DNA of 64,000 nt from JAOZTV01 sp965371805 (lineage in GTDB: Bacteria > Acidobacteriota > Aminicenantia > UBA2199), in contig CBDUZW010000010.1 of NCBI GenBank assembly GCA_965371805.1, forward strand, positions 1 through 64,000, written 5' to 3'. The notes under the pieces are model-generated. The model worked only from the letters and a program-made list of their open reading frames with translations. It did not search any database and was not told where the DNA came from. Positions 17,475-26,960 of this stretch are shown one piece after another. Made by a program: the position numbers and the translations under genes. The stretch's first letter is position 1. Each line of letters starts with the position of its first letter.

Positions 17475-19328
17475 TCAATAACTTTTGTTAGGGTTATATG
17501 GGATGCCGAATCTTCTTGCAAGATCTTCTTTGTTTGTCGATTTTGACATTGCTTCATTCTGGTCGATCTTTTTTTCATAAGTGAGTCTGTAAAGATCGTC
17601 ATTAAGGAATGAGTTGCCGATATTTCTAGTTGTTTGCATTACTGATTGTATCTGTATTGTTTTTTCTTCTCTAATCAGACTTGAAATAGCCATATTGTTA
17701 ATCATAACTTCAAAAGCAGCTACTCTACCACCTCGGATATTTTTACAAAGTGTCTGAGAAACTACACCCTGGATTGATTCACTGAGGGTTGTTCTTATCT
17801 GGTTTTGCTGGTCAGCAGGAAATACATCAACAACTCTATTTATAGATCCTACTGCTGAAGTTGTATGAAGTGTGCCAAAAACAAGGTGTCCTGTATTCGC
17901 AATTTCAAGAGCTAATGCAATTGTTTCCAAATCCCTCAATTCTCCAACAAGAACTACATCAGGGTCTTCTCTTAGTGCAGCTCTTAATCCTCTTTCAAAA
18001 CTATGTGCACTATCACCTATCTCTCTATGTGTTACCAGAGCTTCATCACTTTTATGAATAAATTCAATAGGGTCCTCGATAGTTATTATATGAACTTTTC
18101 TTTTTTTATTAATATAATCTATCATTGATGCCAGGGTTGTAGACTTACCAGACCCGGTAGGTCCAGTTACAAGGACCAACCCTTTGGATAATTCACAAAG
18201 TTTTTTTACAGGATCAGGTATACCTAACTGTTCGAATGTTAGTATATTTGAAGGTATAACTCTCAACGCAGCACTAACGCCATTATCATCATGGAACATA
18301 TTTACTCTGAACCTTCCAATATCTGTTAAAGAATAGGCAAAATCAACATCTTTTTTTTCATGAAATTCTTTTATAGCCCGTTTTGTCATAACCGGAGTCA
18401 ACAGATCATATACCTCTGTATCAGATGTTTCTTTAGCATCTTTGATTTGAGCAATCTCTCCATTTAGACGCCACCTGGGGATTTGACCTGCAGAAAGATG
18501 AAGATCTGACACACCTTCTGCAACAATTCTTTTAAGAAGAGCATCTAGTTTAGACGCCACTTTTCTTTCTTTTTTATCCTCAAGATGTTCCGGTTTGTCT
18601 TTAGTATCATACCAATCGTCGACGCCTGAAATAGATTGAACTATTTCATCAAAGACTGAATTATCCAAATGTAAGAGTTTTAATTCTAGTCCTGGAAGCT
18701 GTCTATGGATAGCATTTAATACTTTTTGACTTGGATTGTTCACCAGACCAAGTTTCAATATTTTTTTTTCAATTGTTAAAGGTAATATTCTATGACGAAT
18801 AATAAATTCAAACGGGAGCATTTTCAGAACATCTGATGAAGGAGAGTCAGTTTTTGGATTAAATTCGGGAAGAGAAATTCTTTCTGTTAGTTTTTGTACT
18901 CTCAAGGCAAGGAATCTACTTATTGCAATAGCAAATTCTGGAAAATTTTTGGTTAAATAATCAAATATAGACTTATCAAATTTCAATAGCATAGACATTT
19001 CAATAGACTTAATAGTTGCAGTTCTAGGATGATCAAGCAAAAGTCCAATATCTCCTATTACGCTATGTCCTTTAATCTGTCCCAGCTCTGTAGTTTCACC
19101 TGTAGAGTTTGTTGTTATTATTGCAACTTCTCCTCTTATTAGAAGAAAGAAGGAGTCTGAAACATTGTTTTGTTTTATTATTATTTCGTTGTTTTCAAAT
19201 TGTTCCAGTGTTGCTTTTTCTGCAATCTTTATAAGGGTGTCTTCATTGATTGAACCAAAGATTTCTGAACTACTCATTGCATTTACTACAGTTTTTAAAA
19301 TCTCTCCTTGAATTGTTAATGTCTTCAT
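17475..19328 (-). CDS. PilT-type pilus retraction ATPase with N-terminal cyclic-nucleotide-binding domain
   Basis: 617-residue three-part protein. Residues 20-150 form a Crp-like cNMP-binding domain with the phosphate cassette IGDIGLLLDHPRTA: Arg102 is present and the usual Glu is Asp93. Residues 165-235 resemble the GspE/MshE N-terminal domain, which in MshE binds c-di-GMP. Residues 262-610 are a PilT motor: SDLHLS, Walker A GPTGSGKST (389-397), the Asp box TIEDPIEF, Walker B DPDVVLVGE, and the His box GTLHTT. PilT retracts type IV pili from the cytoplasm. Ordinary PilT is about 350 residues, so the first 260 are a sensory extension. ATG 19328 has AAGGAG six bases upstream. It is the first gene of an operon with the cyclase and lptB. 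Confidence 0.88.
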   Translation of the reverse strand: MKTLTIQGEILKTVVNAMSSSEIFGSINEDTLIKIAEKATLEQFENNEIIIKQNNVSDSFFLLIRGEVAIITTNSTGETTELGQIKGHSVIGDIGLLLDHPRTATIKSIEMSMLLKFDKSIFDYLTKNFPEFAIAISRFLALRVQKLTERISLPEFNPKTDSPSSDVLKMLPFEFIIRHRILPLTIEKKILKLGLVNNPSQKVLNAIHRQLPGLELKLLHLDNSVFDEIVQSISGVDDWYDTKDKPEHLEDKKERKVASKLDALLKRIVAEGVSDLHLSAGQIPRWRLNGEIAQIKDAKETSDTEVYDLLTPVMTKRAIKEFHEKKDVDFAYSLTDIGRFRVNMFHDDNGVSAALRVIPSNILTFEQLGIPDPVKKLCELSKGLVLVTGPTGSGKSTTLASMIDYINKKRKVHIITIEDPIEFIHKSDEALVTHREIGDSAHSFERGLRAALREDPDVVLVGELRDLETIALALEIANTGHLVFGTLHTTSAVGSINRVVDVFPADQQNQIRTTLSESIQGVVSQTLCKNIRGGRVAAFEVMINNMAISSLIREEKTIQIQSVMQTTRNIGNSFLNDDLYRLTYEKKIDQNEAMSKSTNKEDLARRFGIPYNPNKSY

Positions 19329-19340
19329 TGAATTCTCCTT

Positions 19341-19367
19341 TTAAGTTTAACCTTGGTTTAAACTTAA
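19341..19367. promoter_or_regulatory. Imperfect palindrome upstream of the PilT fusion gene
   Basis: TTAAGTTTAACC (19341-19352) and GGTTTAAACTTAA (19355-19367) are complementary except for one extra T. The site sits directly upstream of the AAGGAG of the PilT-fusion gene, so it could be an operator or a leader hairpin in the mRNA. It is between divergent genes, which favours an operator. Confidence 0.35.
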
Positions 19368-19447
19368 TTCTACAATAAAAAAAGTTTTTTTTCTATCTTT
19401 TTTTTATTTTCTTGCATTTTTAATTTTTATATACTAGTATCTACTAC

Positions 19448-19831
19448 ATGGATATACAAAAAATGACAAGACCAGCTATTGCAATTTTTTTTCTTTTTAT
19501 TTTACTAAGTCTACATAATGGTTGTAATCAAATAGATATAGAAGGGGAGTGGCAGGTAAAAATTAAATATTTTTCTGTTGCAAAAAAAATGGTAATACCT
19601 GTGAATTCAATATTCAAATATGGAAATGAAAAATCCTTTTATATTAATGGGAAAAAAACAAGAGCGAAATACAAAAAAAACGGTGATGTGATAAGAGTTA
19701 AAGTATTATTAAAGAAAAGTAAATATATTGTTAGAGGTGTAGTAATTGATCAAAACACTATAAAAGGTGAGTTAAAAAAAATAATGACTGATACAGAGAT
19801 AGCTACGTGGGTTGCAAAAAGGAAGAAATGA
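19448..19831 (+). CDS. Small predicted lipoprotein
   Basis: 127 residues, not recognised. An N-terminal hydrophobic stretch (AIAIFFLFILLSL) leads to HNGCN, a poor but possible lipobox with Cys26. After it come DIEGEWQVKIKYF and a basic beta-strand-rich domain (about 30-125) of the size of a small lipocalin-like or DUF-type barrel. It is divergent from the PilT fusion gene. Its stop codon overlaps the next gene (ATGA), so the two are coupled. Confidence 0.55.
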   Translation: MDIQKMTRPAIAIFFLFILLSLHNGCNQIDIEGEWQVKIKYFSVAKKMVIPVNSIFKYGNEKSFYINGKKTRAKYKKNGDVIRVKVLLKKSKYIVRGVVIDQNTIKGELKKIMTDTEIATWVAKRKK

Positions 19832-20031
19832 AAGAAAAGTCCATAAAGATTTCTATCTGCCATGGTTGCTCTAAAAAACCGAAAGAGGACCTTCCTACCG
19901 GATGGGGTTATCTGAGGTTATCAGAAAAAAAAGATTTTGAGTTTGATCTTTGTCCAGATTGTATTATAGCCTTAGAATATGGGAAAGGTATGGAGGGATC
20001 AATTTTTGAGTTTATTAAGATTGTTAAATAA
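19828..20031 (+). CDS. Small zinc-ribbon-like protein
   Basis: 67 residues starting at the ATG that overlaps the upstream stop (ATGA); an earlier in-frame ATG at 19807 lies inside the upstream gene and is less likely. It has two Cys pairs, CHGC (about residues 11-14) and CPDC (about 42-45), spaced as in a small zinc-binding fold. The segment TGWGYLRLSEKKDFEFDLC between them is beta-rich. I know no function. The gene pair with the preceding lipoprotein suggests co-expression only. Confidence 0.55.
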   Translation: MKEKSIKISICHGCSKKPKEDLPTGWGYLRLSEKKDFEFDLCPDCIIALEYGKGMEGSIFEFIKIVK

Positions 20032-20038
20032 TATAGAA

Positions 20039-20353
20039 TCAGGGTAATATTGGTTTTAGATTAAGGCTTGTTTTAGATAGATCAGGTTCAACACTAATTG
20101 AAAAATTAATCCTGATTGATTTATGGGGCATATCAATGTTGACAATTTGGATCTTAATTCCCTCTGTTTCTTCAATCACTTTCAATTTAAGTGTGATATC
20201 TTGAAGATCTTTTACTGAAAGATTTTCTTTGAAATCTAATTCTGCACGGATTTCAGCGTAATCCCCATTGTAAAATTTATCTATTCTCAAAACTGAAAAG
20301 CCCCCCTTTTTAAATGCTTCATAAATTATTTCAGGGCTAAATGTATCTATCAT
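20039..20353 (-). CDS. Hypothetical protein, 104 residues
   Basis: Soluble, acidic/basic mixed protein not recognised. The predicted pattern alternates helix (SPEIIYEAFKKGGF) and strands (YAEIRAELDF, IKIQIVNIDM, IRINFSISVE), suggesting a compact alpha/beta domain. No signal peptide or metal motif. It converges on the zinc-ribbon gene (7 bases apart) and diverges from mscS. No strong ribosome-binding site; GGAG lies some 15 bases before the ATG. The reading frame and composition look coding, but support is modest. Confidence 0.5.
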   Translation of the reverse strand: MIDTFSPEIIYEAFKKGGFSVLRIDKFYNGDYAEIRAELDFKENLSVKDLQDITLKLKVIEETEGIKIQIVNIDMPHKSIRINFSISVEPDLSKTSLNLKPILP

Positions 20354-20496
20354 GCCTATATTATCTCCAATTTTTTAAATATGTTTAAATATAAACTTTT
20401 AATAATATTAAATCAACATAAAGAGTAGATTATTTTTATTTTTAGTATTATAATCAGGTACTATTATGAAGAATGAATGAAATCAGGAGAAAATAA

Positions 20497-22242
20497 ATGA
20501 AAAGAGTTTTTGTATTATCAATAAGTATTGGTATTTTGTTTTTTGGGACATCATTTTTATATTCAGAGAATCCAATTGTTGATTTAAATGAGGAGCAACA
20601 ACAAAATGGATGGATGCCAAGAGAGTTGATAGAATTGTCTAACAGGTTATTGGAATTAAATGCTCAGATTAAAGCTATTGAAGATTATGCACCGGAAAAA
20701 TCCCCTGATTTTTTAAACCTTGAAAAGATAAACCAGCTTGTAGGTGAATTGGAATTTAATAATAGAAAATTTGAATTGCTGATTAAAAAATATCAACTTA
20801 TTGAGAAGGAATTATTTAAATATCTCCTGGACTTTTCAAAAAAGAAGAAAAACATTAAGATGGTTGGACTTATTAACAGGTATAGAAAAAAAGGAGTAAA
20901 CAGCTTATTTGAATTTCAAAAAACAATAAATGAAGTTGCACTAAAAATTGAAAGGATAAAACGGAATATTTCTCAAATTCAAATGAATGCAAAAGCAATA
21001 GCTTTAAACTCTGCATCAAAGGGGAAATCTATAAAAAGTATTGATTCAATTACAAATACAGAGCGGATACAAAGATATGAAGCAAAACTGAAGAAATTTA
21101 AAAAAGAGCTGGTATTAGAAGAAGATCTTCTAAAAGAACAGAATGATAAAGAAATATTTCAAGTTTCAAAAATAAAAGAGAAACGAAGTGAAATATCAGA
21201 GCTGGGGCTTAAATCAAAAAAAGCAAATAATACAGTTGAAAAAACTATTTTTCTAATAAAAGCATCTGTAATTAAAGAAAGGTTGAATGGCCTGGAAATT
21301 TTAAAATTAAATACGATTAAGGCACGTATATATATTATTAAAACTAAAATTGAAACCCTTAAGGAAGAGATAAAAAAAAATATAAATGAACAAACATTAC
21401 TTGAAAAAATACGAAAAAAAGAGATAAAAGACAATATTATTAAAAGTATTATAGTTATATTAATAGTTTTATTAACTGTGTTTTTTTTAATAAGACTCTC
21501 AAAACTAATAGCTAAAAAAGTTTTAAAAACCATTGAAAAGAATGACAAATTCGATGCCCACAAAAAACAGAGGTACCAGACTTTGTCAGCTGTCATACTC
21601 TCTTTTACAAAAATCTTAATATGGATATCTGCTGTTTTCTGGACTCTTGGAGAGTTAGATGTTGATTATGGACCTTTTCTTGTTGCTGCAGGTGGTCTTT
21701 CTCTTGCTATAGGTTTTGGTGCACAATCTCTTGTGAAAGATATTGTTACAGGCTTTTTTCTATTAATTGAAGAACAGTTTGCATTGGGTGATTATGTTGA
21801 AATAAATGGAGTTGGTGGGACTGTTGAAAAAATATCATTGAGAACCATAAGGTTCAGATCATTAAATGGAACAGTTCATATCGTGCCGAATGGAAATATA
21901 TCAATGGTTGCAAATTTTTCTTATAAATGGTCAAGAGCAATTGTTAAAATTGGAGTATCTTATAATGAGGACACGGATCATGTGTTTAAGGCTTTAAAAG
22001 AGGTTTGTGATGCGGTATATAAAAATCCAGATCTGAAGGAAACGTTTTTAGAGGAACCTGCAATCCAGGGGATACTGGCTTTTAATGACTCATCAGTCAT
22101 GTTCAGGATAACGGCTAAGACAAAGTCCGGAGCACAATGGGGAATTGAAAGAGAAATAAATAAGGCAATAAAGAGAGTATTTGATAGGGAAAAGATAGAA
22201 ATTCCATATAATTACGTTAATGTGATTAATGTCAAAGAATAG
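20497..22242 (+). CDS. MscS-family mechanosensitive ion channel
   Basis: 581 residues. A signal peptide (to about residue 25) is followed by a long, Lys/Glu-rich coiled-coil periplasmic region (about 35-305). Then come transmembrane helices at about 310-330, 365-385 and 390-420 and the MscS core: GGLSLAIGFGAQSLVKDIVTGFF is the pore-lining TM3, and EEQFALGDYVEINGVGGTVEKI starts the cytosolic beta domain (SLNGTVHIVPNG...). MscS channels release solutes during osmotic downshock in the inner membrane. AGGAG lies 10 bases before the ATG, and a TATAAT box sits at 20449-20454 without a clear -35. Confidence 0.88.
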   Translation: MKRVFVLSISIGILFFGTSFLYSENPIVDLNEEQQQNGWMPRELIELSNRLLELNAQIKAIEDYAPEKSPDFLNLEKINQLVGELEFNNRKFELLIKKYQLIEKELFKYLLDFSKKKKNIKMVGLINRYRKKGVNSLFEFQKTINEVALKIERIKRNISQIQMNAKAIALNSASKGKSIKSIDSITNTERIQRYEAKLKKFKKELVLEEDLLKEQNDKEIFQVSKIKEKRSEISELGLKSKKANNTVEKTIFLIKASVIKERLNGLEILKLNTIKARIYIIKTKIETLKEEIKKNINEQTLLEKIRKKEIKDNIIKSIIVILIVLLTVFFLIRLSKLIAKKVLKTIEKNDKFDAHKKQRYQTLSAVILSFTKILIWISAVFWTLGELDVDYGPFLVAAGGLSLAIGFGAQSLVKDIVTGFFLLIEEQFALGDYVEINGVGGTVEKISLRTIRFRSLNGTVHIVPNGNISMVANFSYKWSRAIVKIGVSYNEDTDHVFKALKEVCDAVYKNPDLKETFLEEPAIQGILAFNDSSVMFRITAKTKSGAQWGIEREINKAIKRVFDREKIEIPYNYVNVINVKE

Positions 22243-22246
22243 AGAG

Positions 22247-24085
22247 TTATAATTTGAATATAAACAGATTGCCTTCCTGTTTAAACGGTTTTGTGTTTTT
22301 CAGGAAGGTGAATAATTTTTTTTCCTCATTTTTGTCTAATCTTTTATAACTCTGCAGCCTTTTAAATTCTATTAGATTAAACACCAGATAATCGAAGTTA
22401 TCAGATTTTATATTTTTCAGGAATTGTTCTTTTGAAGTACTCTTTTTCAGATATTTTTTAAAAATGCTGTAATCATGAGCAGAAGATATCATATACTGTC
22501 TTTTTAGATGAAATCCCCTTGCTTCTCCTCCAACAAGAATTCTGTCGGATTTATCCGTTATTTTGTTTAATGTTTTATATGCTTTATAAGTTGGGAAAAA
22601 GCGCATTCTATATTCATCAATACTCTTATTTTCAAAGTAGATTTTTCTACCTGAATATATCGATTCCAGAGTAAACACAGAGTAAACTGCATTAAAAAAA
22701 ATAAGAATAATAAATATAACTTTAAAAAGTTTAGAGTTTAGTAGCTGATAGGACATTGCAACAAATAAGGATAGTAGAATAAACACAATATAAATATAAC
22801 GGAATGCTTCACCAAAAAATGGAGCGATAAAAAGAAGCAAAAGAGCAAAAATCAGGATGAAGCCCTTCTTGGTTTTTTTGAAGAAGGCTAGAACTGGCAA
22901 AAAAATCAGAAATATAGGCCCAACCATTCCGCCTGCACCCTGCATTTTAAAGGAGAAAGTGTAGGGTGCTTTTAACAAATCAAAAATTGAATTATATGAT
23001 GATCCCACCTCGGAGCGGACAAGAAGGTATCTTGACTTATCCCAAAATTCTGATATAAAATAATGAGATAAAAACGGGAAGACAGGATTTTTAATAAATA
23101 TATAGTTCTTTATCAGCATTGGAAGTATTGTACAAAACGATATCAATCCCATCTTTATATGTTTCTTTAATTCTAATTTCCGGTTCTTAACTATCATTAA
23201 AAGAAAGAACAGAATCAAAGATAAGCCTGAGAATACTTTTACTCCCAAGGCAAATCCCCAAAAAACGGCTGACCACGAATAATTCTTATCTATATATTTT
23301 TTTATTCCAAGAAAAATAAACATTGCACTTATCAGGTCTGATTTTACAGCTGTAATTAAAAACATAGTTAGGGGTAGCAGAACAATTGTTGCAAGAAATA
23401 CTCTTCTTTTTTTTATATTCATATATATTGATGCAAAATCTAGAACAGCAAGGATAAAGATCATACCACAAAAAAAATGAAATAATCTGGGAACAAAGTC
23501 TCCTAAAAACACAGCGGGTATCAGAGAAATTTCATAATAAATAAACATATTTGAAAACATAAATTGGGGCGCAGCGATAAAACCGCCATTTTGTAGAAAG
23601 AAATTTGGTATTCCTAAGTGATAAACTAAAGCATCATAAAATGTTGATGGAAGCAAGGCATATACAAATGGAATTAAGAAAATAAAATATTCGAAGCTGT
23701 CTCTATGTAAAACAGATTTTACATTACTGATTAATTTTTTATTTCTTTCTTTTTTCAAAATAAGCAGAATAAGTATTGGACTTATAAGAAAGAAGCCAAT
23801 TGTGTAGATATTAATAATTTTCAGATATGAAAAGAAAAAAAAATAACCGGTTGTAAAGACTAATCCTTTCGAAAAGACATCCAGTATTCCATTTTTTGAA
23901 TTATTCATTTTAAGACCGGATATGACATAGCCTATAATAGTGATTGTTGATAGAAGGTATATAGTTTTAATTATTGGAAAAACAGTATGAAATAGATAAT
24001 GGTCAATAAATAAATTTGCTGTTAGTAATACAGCAAAGATGGATAGAAGTAATTGTGTCTTTTTTAACCTGTCATTAATGCTCAT
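22247..24085 (-). CDS. Polytopic membrane protein, GT-C glycosyltransferase-like
   Basis: 612 residues with about 11-12 predicted transmembrane helices. The first large external loop has YDALVYHLGIPNFFLQNG, like the DxxxYH motif of GT-C lipid-linked sugar transferases (ArnT/PMT-type). A soluble C-terminal part (about 500-612) is external in such proteins. Role inferred: adds a sugar from a polyprenyl-phosphate donor to a surface glycan. It is coupled to the upstream GT2-methyltransferase gene by a one-base overlap (TAATG), and that protein resembles the enzymes that make such donors. It converges on mscS with only 4 bases between. Confidence 0.65.
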   Translation of the reverse strand: MSINDRLKKTQLLLSIFAVLLTANLFIDHYLFHTVFPIIKTIYLLSTITIIGYVISGLKMNNSKNGILDVFSKGLVFTTGYFFFFSYLKIINIYTIGFFLISPILILLILKKERNKKLISNVKSVLHRDSFEYFIFLIPFVYALLPSTFYDALVYHLGIPNFFLQNGGFIAAPQFMFSNMFIYYEISLIPAVFLGDFVPRLFHFFCGMIFILAVLDFASIYMNIKKRRVFLATIVLLPLTMFLITAVKSDLISAMFIFLGIKKYIDKNYSWSAVFWGFALGVKVFSGLSLILFFLLMIVKNRKLELKKHIKMGLISFCTILPMLIKNYIFIKNPVFPFLSHYFISEFWDKSRYLLVRSEVGSSYNSIFDLLKAPYTFSFKMQGAGGMVGPIFLIFLPVLAFFKKTKKGFILIFALLLLFIAPFFGEAFRYIYIVFILLSLFVAMSYQLLNSKLFKVIFIILIFFNAVYSVFTLESIYSGRKIYFENKSIDEYRMRFFPTYKAYKTLNKITDKSDRILVGGEARGFHLKRQYMISSAHDYSIFKKYLKKSTSKEQFLKNIKSDNFDYLVFNLIEFKRLQSYKRLDKNEEKKLFTFLKNTKPFKQEGNLFIFKL

Positions 24086-25584
24086 TATTTTCCATTTTTT
24101 GAAAGTGTATTTCGCGTTTTTGAGACTTTGATTGTATCAGATAATATATCCTGTAAAACAGGGAGGGGACTAACTTCTGCAAATATTTGATATGAGAATA
24201 ATCTTTTTTTTACAATTATAAAAAATCTGTTCATTCCACTCAGAAATTTTGATTTTTTGTTTTTTCCCAGTGCTTTTTCAAATGGAGCAGGAATACCTTC
24301 TATTTTATTTATTATAAACCCACTTTGTTTCAAAATATTTTTAAATGATGAATAAGTGAAAAGACGTTTATGAGTTTTGTCTAGAATTCCTTCTTTTCCA
24401 TAATTAAATATTCCAAAAAACAACATAAATCTAACGATTATAAATGCCACATTTGGAACACTGATAAAAACCTTAGAATCCAAACTGCATTTTTTTCTTA
24501 AATCAAGAAGAAACATTTCTGGTTCTTTCAAATGTTCAATGATATCAAGCAGCATTATATAGTCAGCTTCAGATACCTGGTTTGGGAGTTCACCGGAATC
24601 AAGATCCTGCTGAAAAAATCTGTGAAAATATTGAGTGTTTTCATGAGTAAAGTTTTCTAATGCATAAACCTTACAATTCTTCTTAACCGTTAATTCCTTT
24701 GCTATCTCTACAAATGGACCACACCCTATATCAAATACGATCGAGTCATTCTTTATTTTCTTTAGAACCTTCGAGTGGGGGGAATTAAAGTCTAATTTTG
24801 AGGTATAGGTGACTTTTAAGGGTTCAATATCATAATTAAACTGATAGAACATACCCGCTTTATGAAATTTATATGATATCGTTGATTTAACAACATTCCA
24901 AGCGTATTTTAATCCATTTACATAACAAATTTCGTCTCCATAATATGTTGGGATTGGCACTTCCTCAATCCTATACTTTGCAGATACAAACTGAATTATT
25001 ATCTGAGTGTCAAAATGAAAATCGTTACTATTGTATTCAAACGGAATTGAACTTAGGGCCTTTATTGAATAAGCTCTATAGCCGCTATGAAATTCAGAAA
25101 GTTTTGTGTTAAGCAACTTGTTTTGAAAGCCTGATAAGACTTTATTTCCAACAAATTTATACAGGGGCATGCCACCTCTTCGGGCACTCCCTTTATCTAA
25201 CATTCTGCTTCCAAAAACAGCATCTGCTTTTTTATTTGTTAAAGGTTCTAAAAGAGTCTCAATATATTCGGGAGCATACTGTCCATCTCCATGAAGCAGT
25301 ACAACAAAGTCAAAATTATTATTTATGGCGTATTGATATCCAAGTTTTTGATTGCCGCCATAACCCTGATTGATGCGGTTCCTTAAGGTAGTTAGTTTGA
25401 ATTTAATAAAATCTCCAGACATTTTTTTTACTTTTTCAAATGTTTCATCATTCGAAGCATCATCAATAACCAATATCTCAATATCGTAGAAATTATTATT
25501 GAATTTAATCCTATTTAAAACATCCTGGATAGTTTTTTCTGCATTATATGCAACAATAAATATGAGTACTTTTGGTTGAGGCAT
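24085..25584 (-). CDS. Fused GT2 glycosyltransferase and SAM-dependent methyltransferase
   Basis: 499 residues from ATG 25584. Residues 1-240 form a GT2 fold (VLIFIVAYNAEKTIQDVL, IEILVIDDASNDET, LLHGDGQYAPEYIE, GSRM), close to polyprenyl-phosphate sugar transferases of the DPM1 type but without C-terminal membrane helices. Residues 270-440 form a class I methyltransferase (VFDIGCGPFVEIA as motif I; YIMLLDIIEHLKEPEMFL as motif post-I). The in-frame TTG at 25671 is upstream of a promoter-like sequence and has no ribosome-binding site, so I do not use it. The same two activities appear as separate adjacent genes at 30891 and 31616. Likely part of glycan or glycolipid synthesis. Confidence 0.8.
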   Translation of the reverse strand: MPQPKVLIFIVAYNAEKTIQDVLNRIKFNNNFYDIEILVIDDASNDETFEKVKKMSGDFIKFKLTTLRNRINQGYGGNQKLGYQYAINNNFDFVVLLHGDGQYAPEYIETLLEPLTNKKADAVFGSRMLDKGSARRGGMPLYKFVGNKVLSGFQNKLLNTKLSEFHSGYRAYSIKALSSIPFEYNSNDFHFDTQIIIQFVSAKYRIEEVPIPTYYGDEICYVNGLKYAWNVVKSTISYKFHKAGMFYQFNYDIEPLKVTYTSKLDFNSPHSKVLKKIKNDSIVFDIGCGPFVEIAKELTVKKNCKVYALENFTHENTQYFHRFFQQDLDSGELPNQVSEADYIMLLDIIEHLKEPEMFLLDLRKKCSLDSKVFISVPNVAFIIVRFMLFFGIFNYGKEGILDKTHKRLFTYSSFKNILKQSGFIINKIEGIPAPFEKALGKNKKSKFLSGMNRFFIIVKKRLFSYQIFAEVSPLPVLQDILSDTIKVSKTRNTLSKNGK

Positions 25585-25590
25585 AGAGGG

Positions 25591-25619
25591 ATTATATAGT
25601 AAGCTCAGTTTTTTTTCAA
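25591..25619 (-). promoter_or_regulatory. Promoter of the GT2-methyltransferase gene, possibly leaderless
   Basis: On the minus strand TTGAAA (25619-25614) is followed after exactly 17 bases by a perfect TATAAT (25596-25591). The first transcribed base, seven bases further on, would be 25584, the A of the ATG. If real, the mRNA has no leader. The box also rules against the longer TTG start. Confidence 0.5.
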
Positions 25620-25775
25620 CTGGGATATTCTTTTTTTGTGGATGTGTTTTTCTGAGCTTTAGGATTATCAAGAAAAAAACTCAAGACAAAAGGATTCCAA
25701 ATTTTTTATTAAAACAATAAAAACAGTTTTTATCATCTGCTTTATATTATATAATTATTTTTTTGGAGATTAAAT

Positions 25776-26951
25776 ATGTCTAAAACTTTAACTTTTATAC
25801 TATTTTTTTCAATAGGGACAGTTATAATAAGTTCCATACATTATTATCTCTGGCTAAGATTTATCAGAGATACAGGTTTGAATGGAACTATAAAAAATAT
25901 TGGTACATATGTATTAATATCACTTGCAATTTCTTTTCCTTTGACAATCGCCCTATCAAGGTTATTGTCATTTAAATATTCATTTCCATTAATATGGGTG
26001 TCTTACCTTTGGCTTGGAGTGATGATGTTGCTCTTTTTTTTATTACTTTTTACAGATTTTGTTAAAGTCATATTGTATGTTTTTTCAAAGTTTTTAAGTT
26101 CAAATGAGAATATTGCTAGTCCTGAAAGAAGAAAATTCATTTCAGGGATTATTACTACTGGAGCGTCTGCAACCGTTCTTATTGCTTCAGGTTTTGGACT
26201 TAAAAATTATTATTCAATTGCTATTGTCAAAAAAATTAATATGCTGCTTACAGGATTGCCTGATGTTTTTAAAGGTTTCAGGATAGTTCAGATCTCGGAC
26301 CTTCATATCGGACAATTGATGACAGGAAAAAAGCTTAAAGAGATAGTCGAGCAGGTGAATAGCTTAAAACCGGACCTGATTGCAATTACAGGAGATATTG
26401 CTGATGGGTCAGTTGAAAATCTTTTAAATGAAGTATTACCTTTAAGAAAACTTAAATCTAAGAGAGGTGTTTATTTTGTAACAGGCAACCATGAATATTA
26501 TAGTGGAGTTGATGATTGGACTATTGCAATAGAAAGAATGGGAATAAAAGTTCTTAATAATGAAAGTATAAAAATAGAAAAAGGGAATGATTTTTTTTAT
26601 CTTGCTGGAGTTACTGACCATTCAGCAAAAAGATTTGGGAAGGATCATGCAGCTGACTTCAAAAAGGCACTGTCCGGATTAGAAAAAGAAAAGAAAAAGA
26701 TACTTCTTGCCCACCAGCCAATAGCAGTAAGAGAAGCTTCTCAATATGGGACAGATCTTGTTTTATCAGGGCATACTCATGGTGGTCAGATATGGCCATT
26801 TAATTATTTTGTTTATTTGCAGCAACCCTATTTGAAAGGTTTTTATCAATATAAAAACACAAAATTGTATGTAAATCAGGGGACGGGATGCTGGGGACCT
26901 CCACTAAGACTTGGATCAGAAAATGAAATAACCGAGATCCTTTTAACTTAA
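25776..26951 (+). CDS. Membrane metallophosphoesterase (YkuE/YaeI-like)
   Basis: 391 residues with four or five N-terminal membrane segments (to about residue 140) and a calcineurin-like phosphoesterase domain. Motifs: ISDLHIG (metal site 1), ITGDIADG, TGNHEYYSG, LLAHQP and SGHTHGGQIW, the complete set of metal ligands. Such proteins are usually cell-surface or periplasmic-face hydrolases acting on phospholipid-linked substrates; the substrate here is unknown. TTTGGAG lies before the ATG, and a TATAAT box is at 25750-25755. A decayed copy of the 3' part of this gene follows directly downstream. Confidence 0.85.
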   Translation: MSKTLTFILFFSIGTVIISSIHYYLWLRFIRDTGLNGTIKNIGTYVLISLAISFPLTIALSRLLSFKYSFPLIWVSYLWLGVMMLLFFLLLFTDFVKVILYVFSKFLSSNENIASPERRKFISGIITTGASATVLIASGFGLKNYYSIAIVKKINMLLTGLPDVFKGFRIVQISDLHIGQLMTGKKLKEIVEQVNSLKPDLIAITGDIADGSVENLLNEVLPLRKLKSKRGVYFVTGNHEYYSGVDDWTIAIERMGIKVLNNESIKIEKGNDFFYLAGVTDHSAKRFGKDHAADFKKALSGLEKEKKKILLAHQPIAVREASQYGTDLVLSGHTHGGQIWPFNYFVYLQQPYLKGFYQYKNTKLYVNQGTGCWGPPLRLGSENEITEILLT

Positions 26952-26960
26952 AATCAATTC

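Noticed and set aside
25585..25671. 87-base upstream extension of the GT2-methyltransferase
   Set aside because: It begins with TTG, has no ribosome-binding site, contains the promoter boxes, and the GT2 fold begins at the later ATG.
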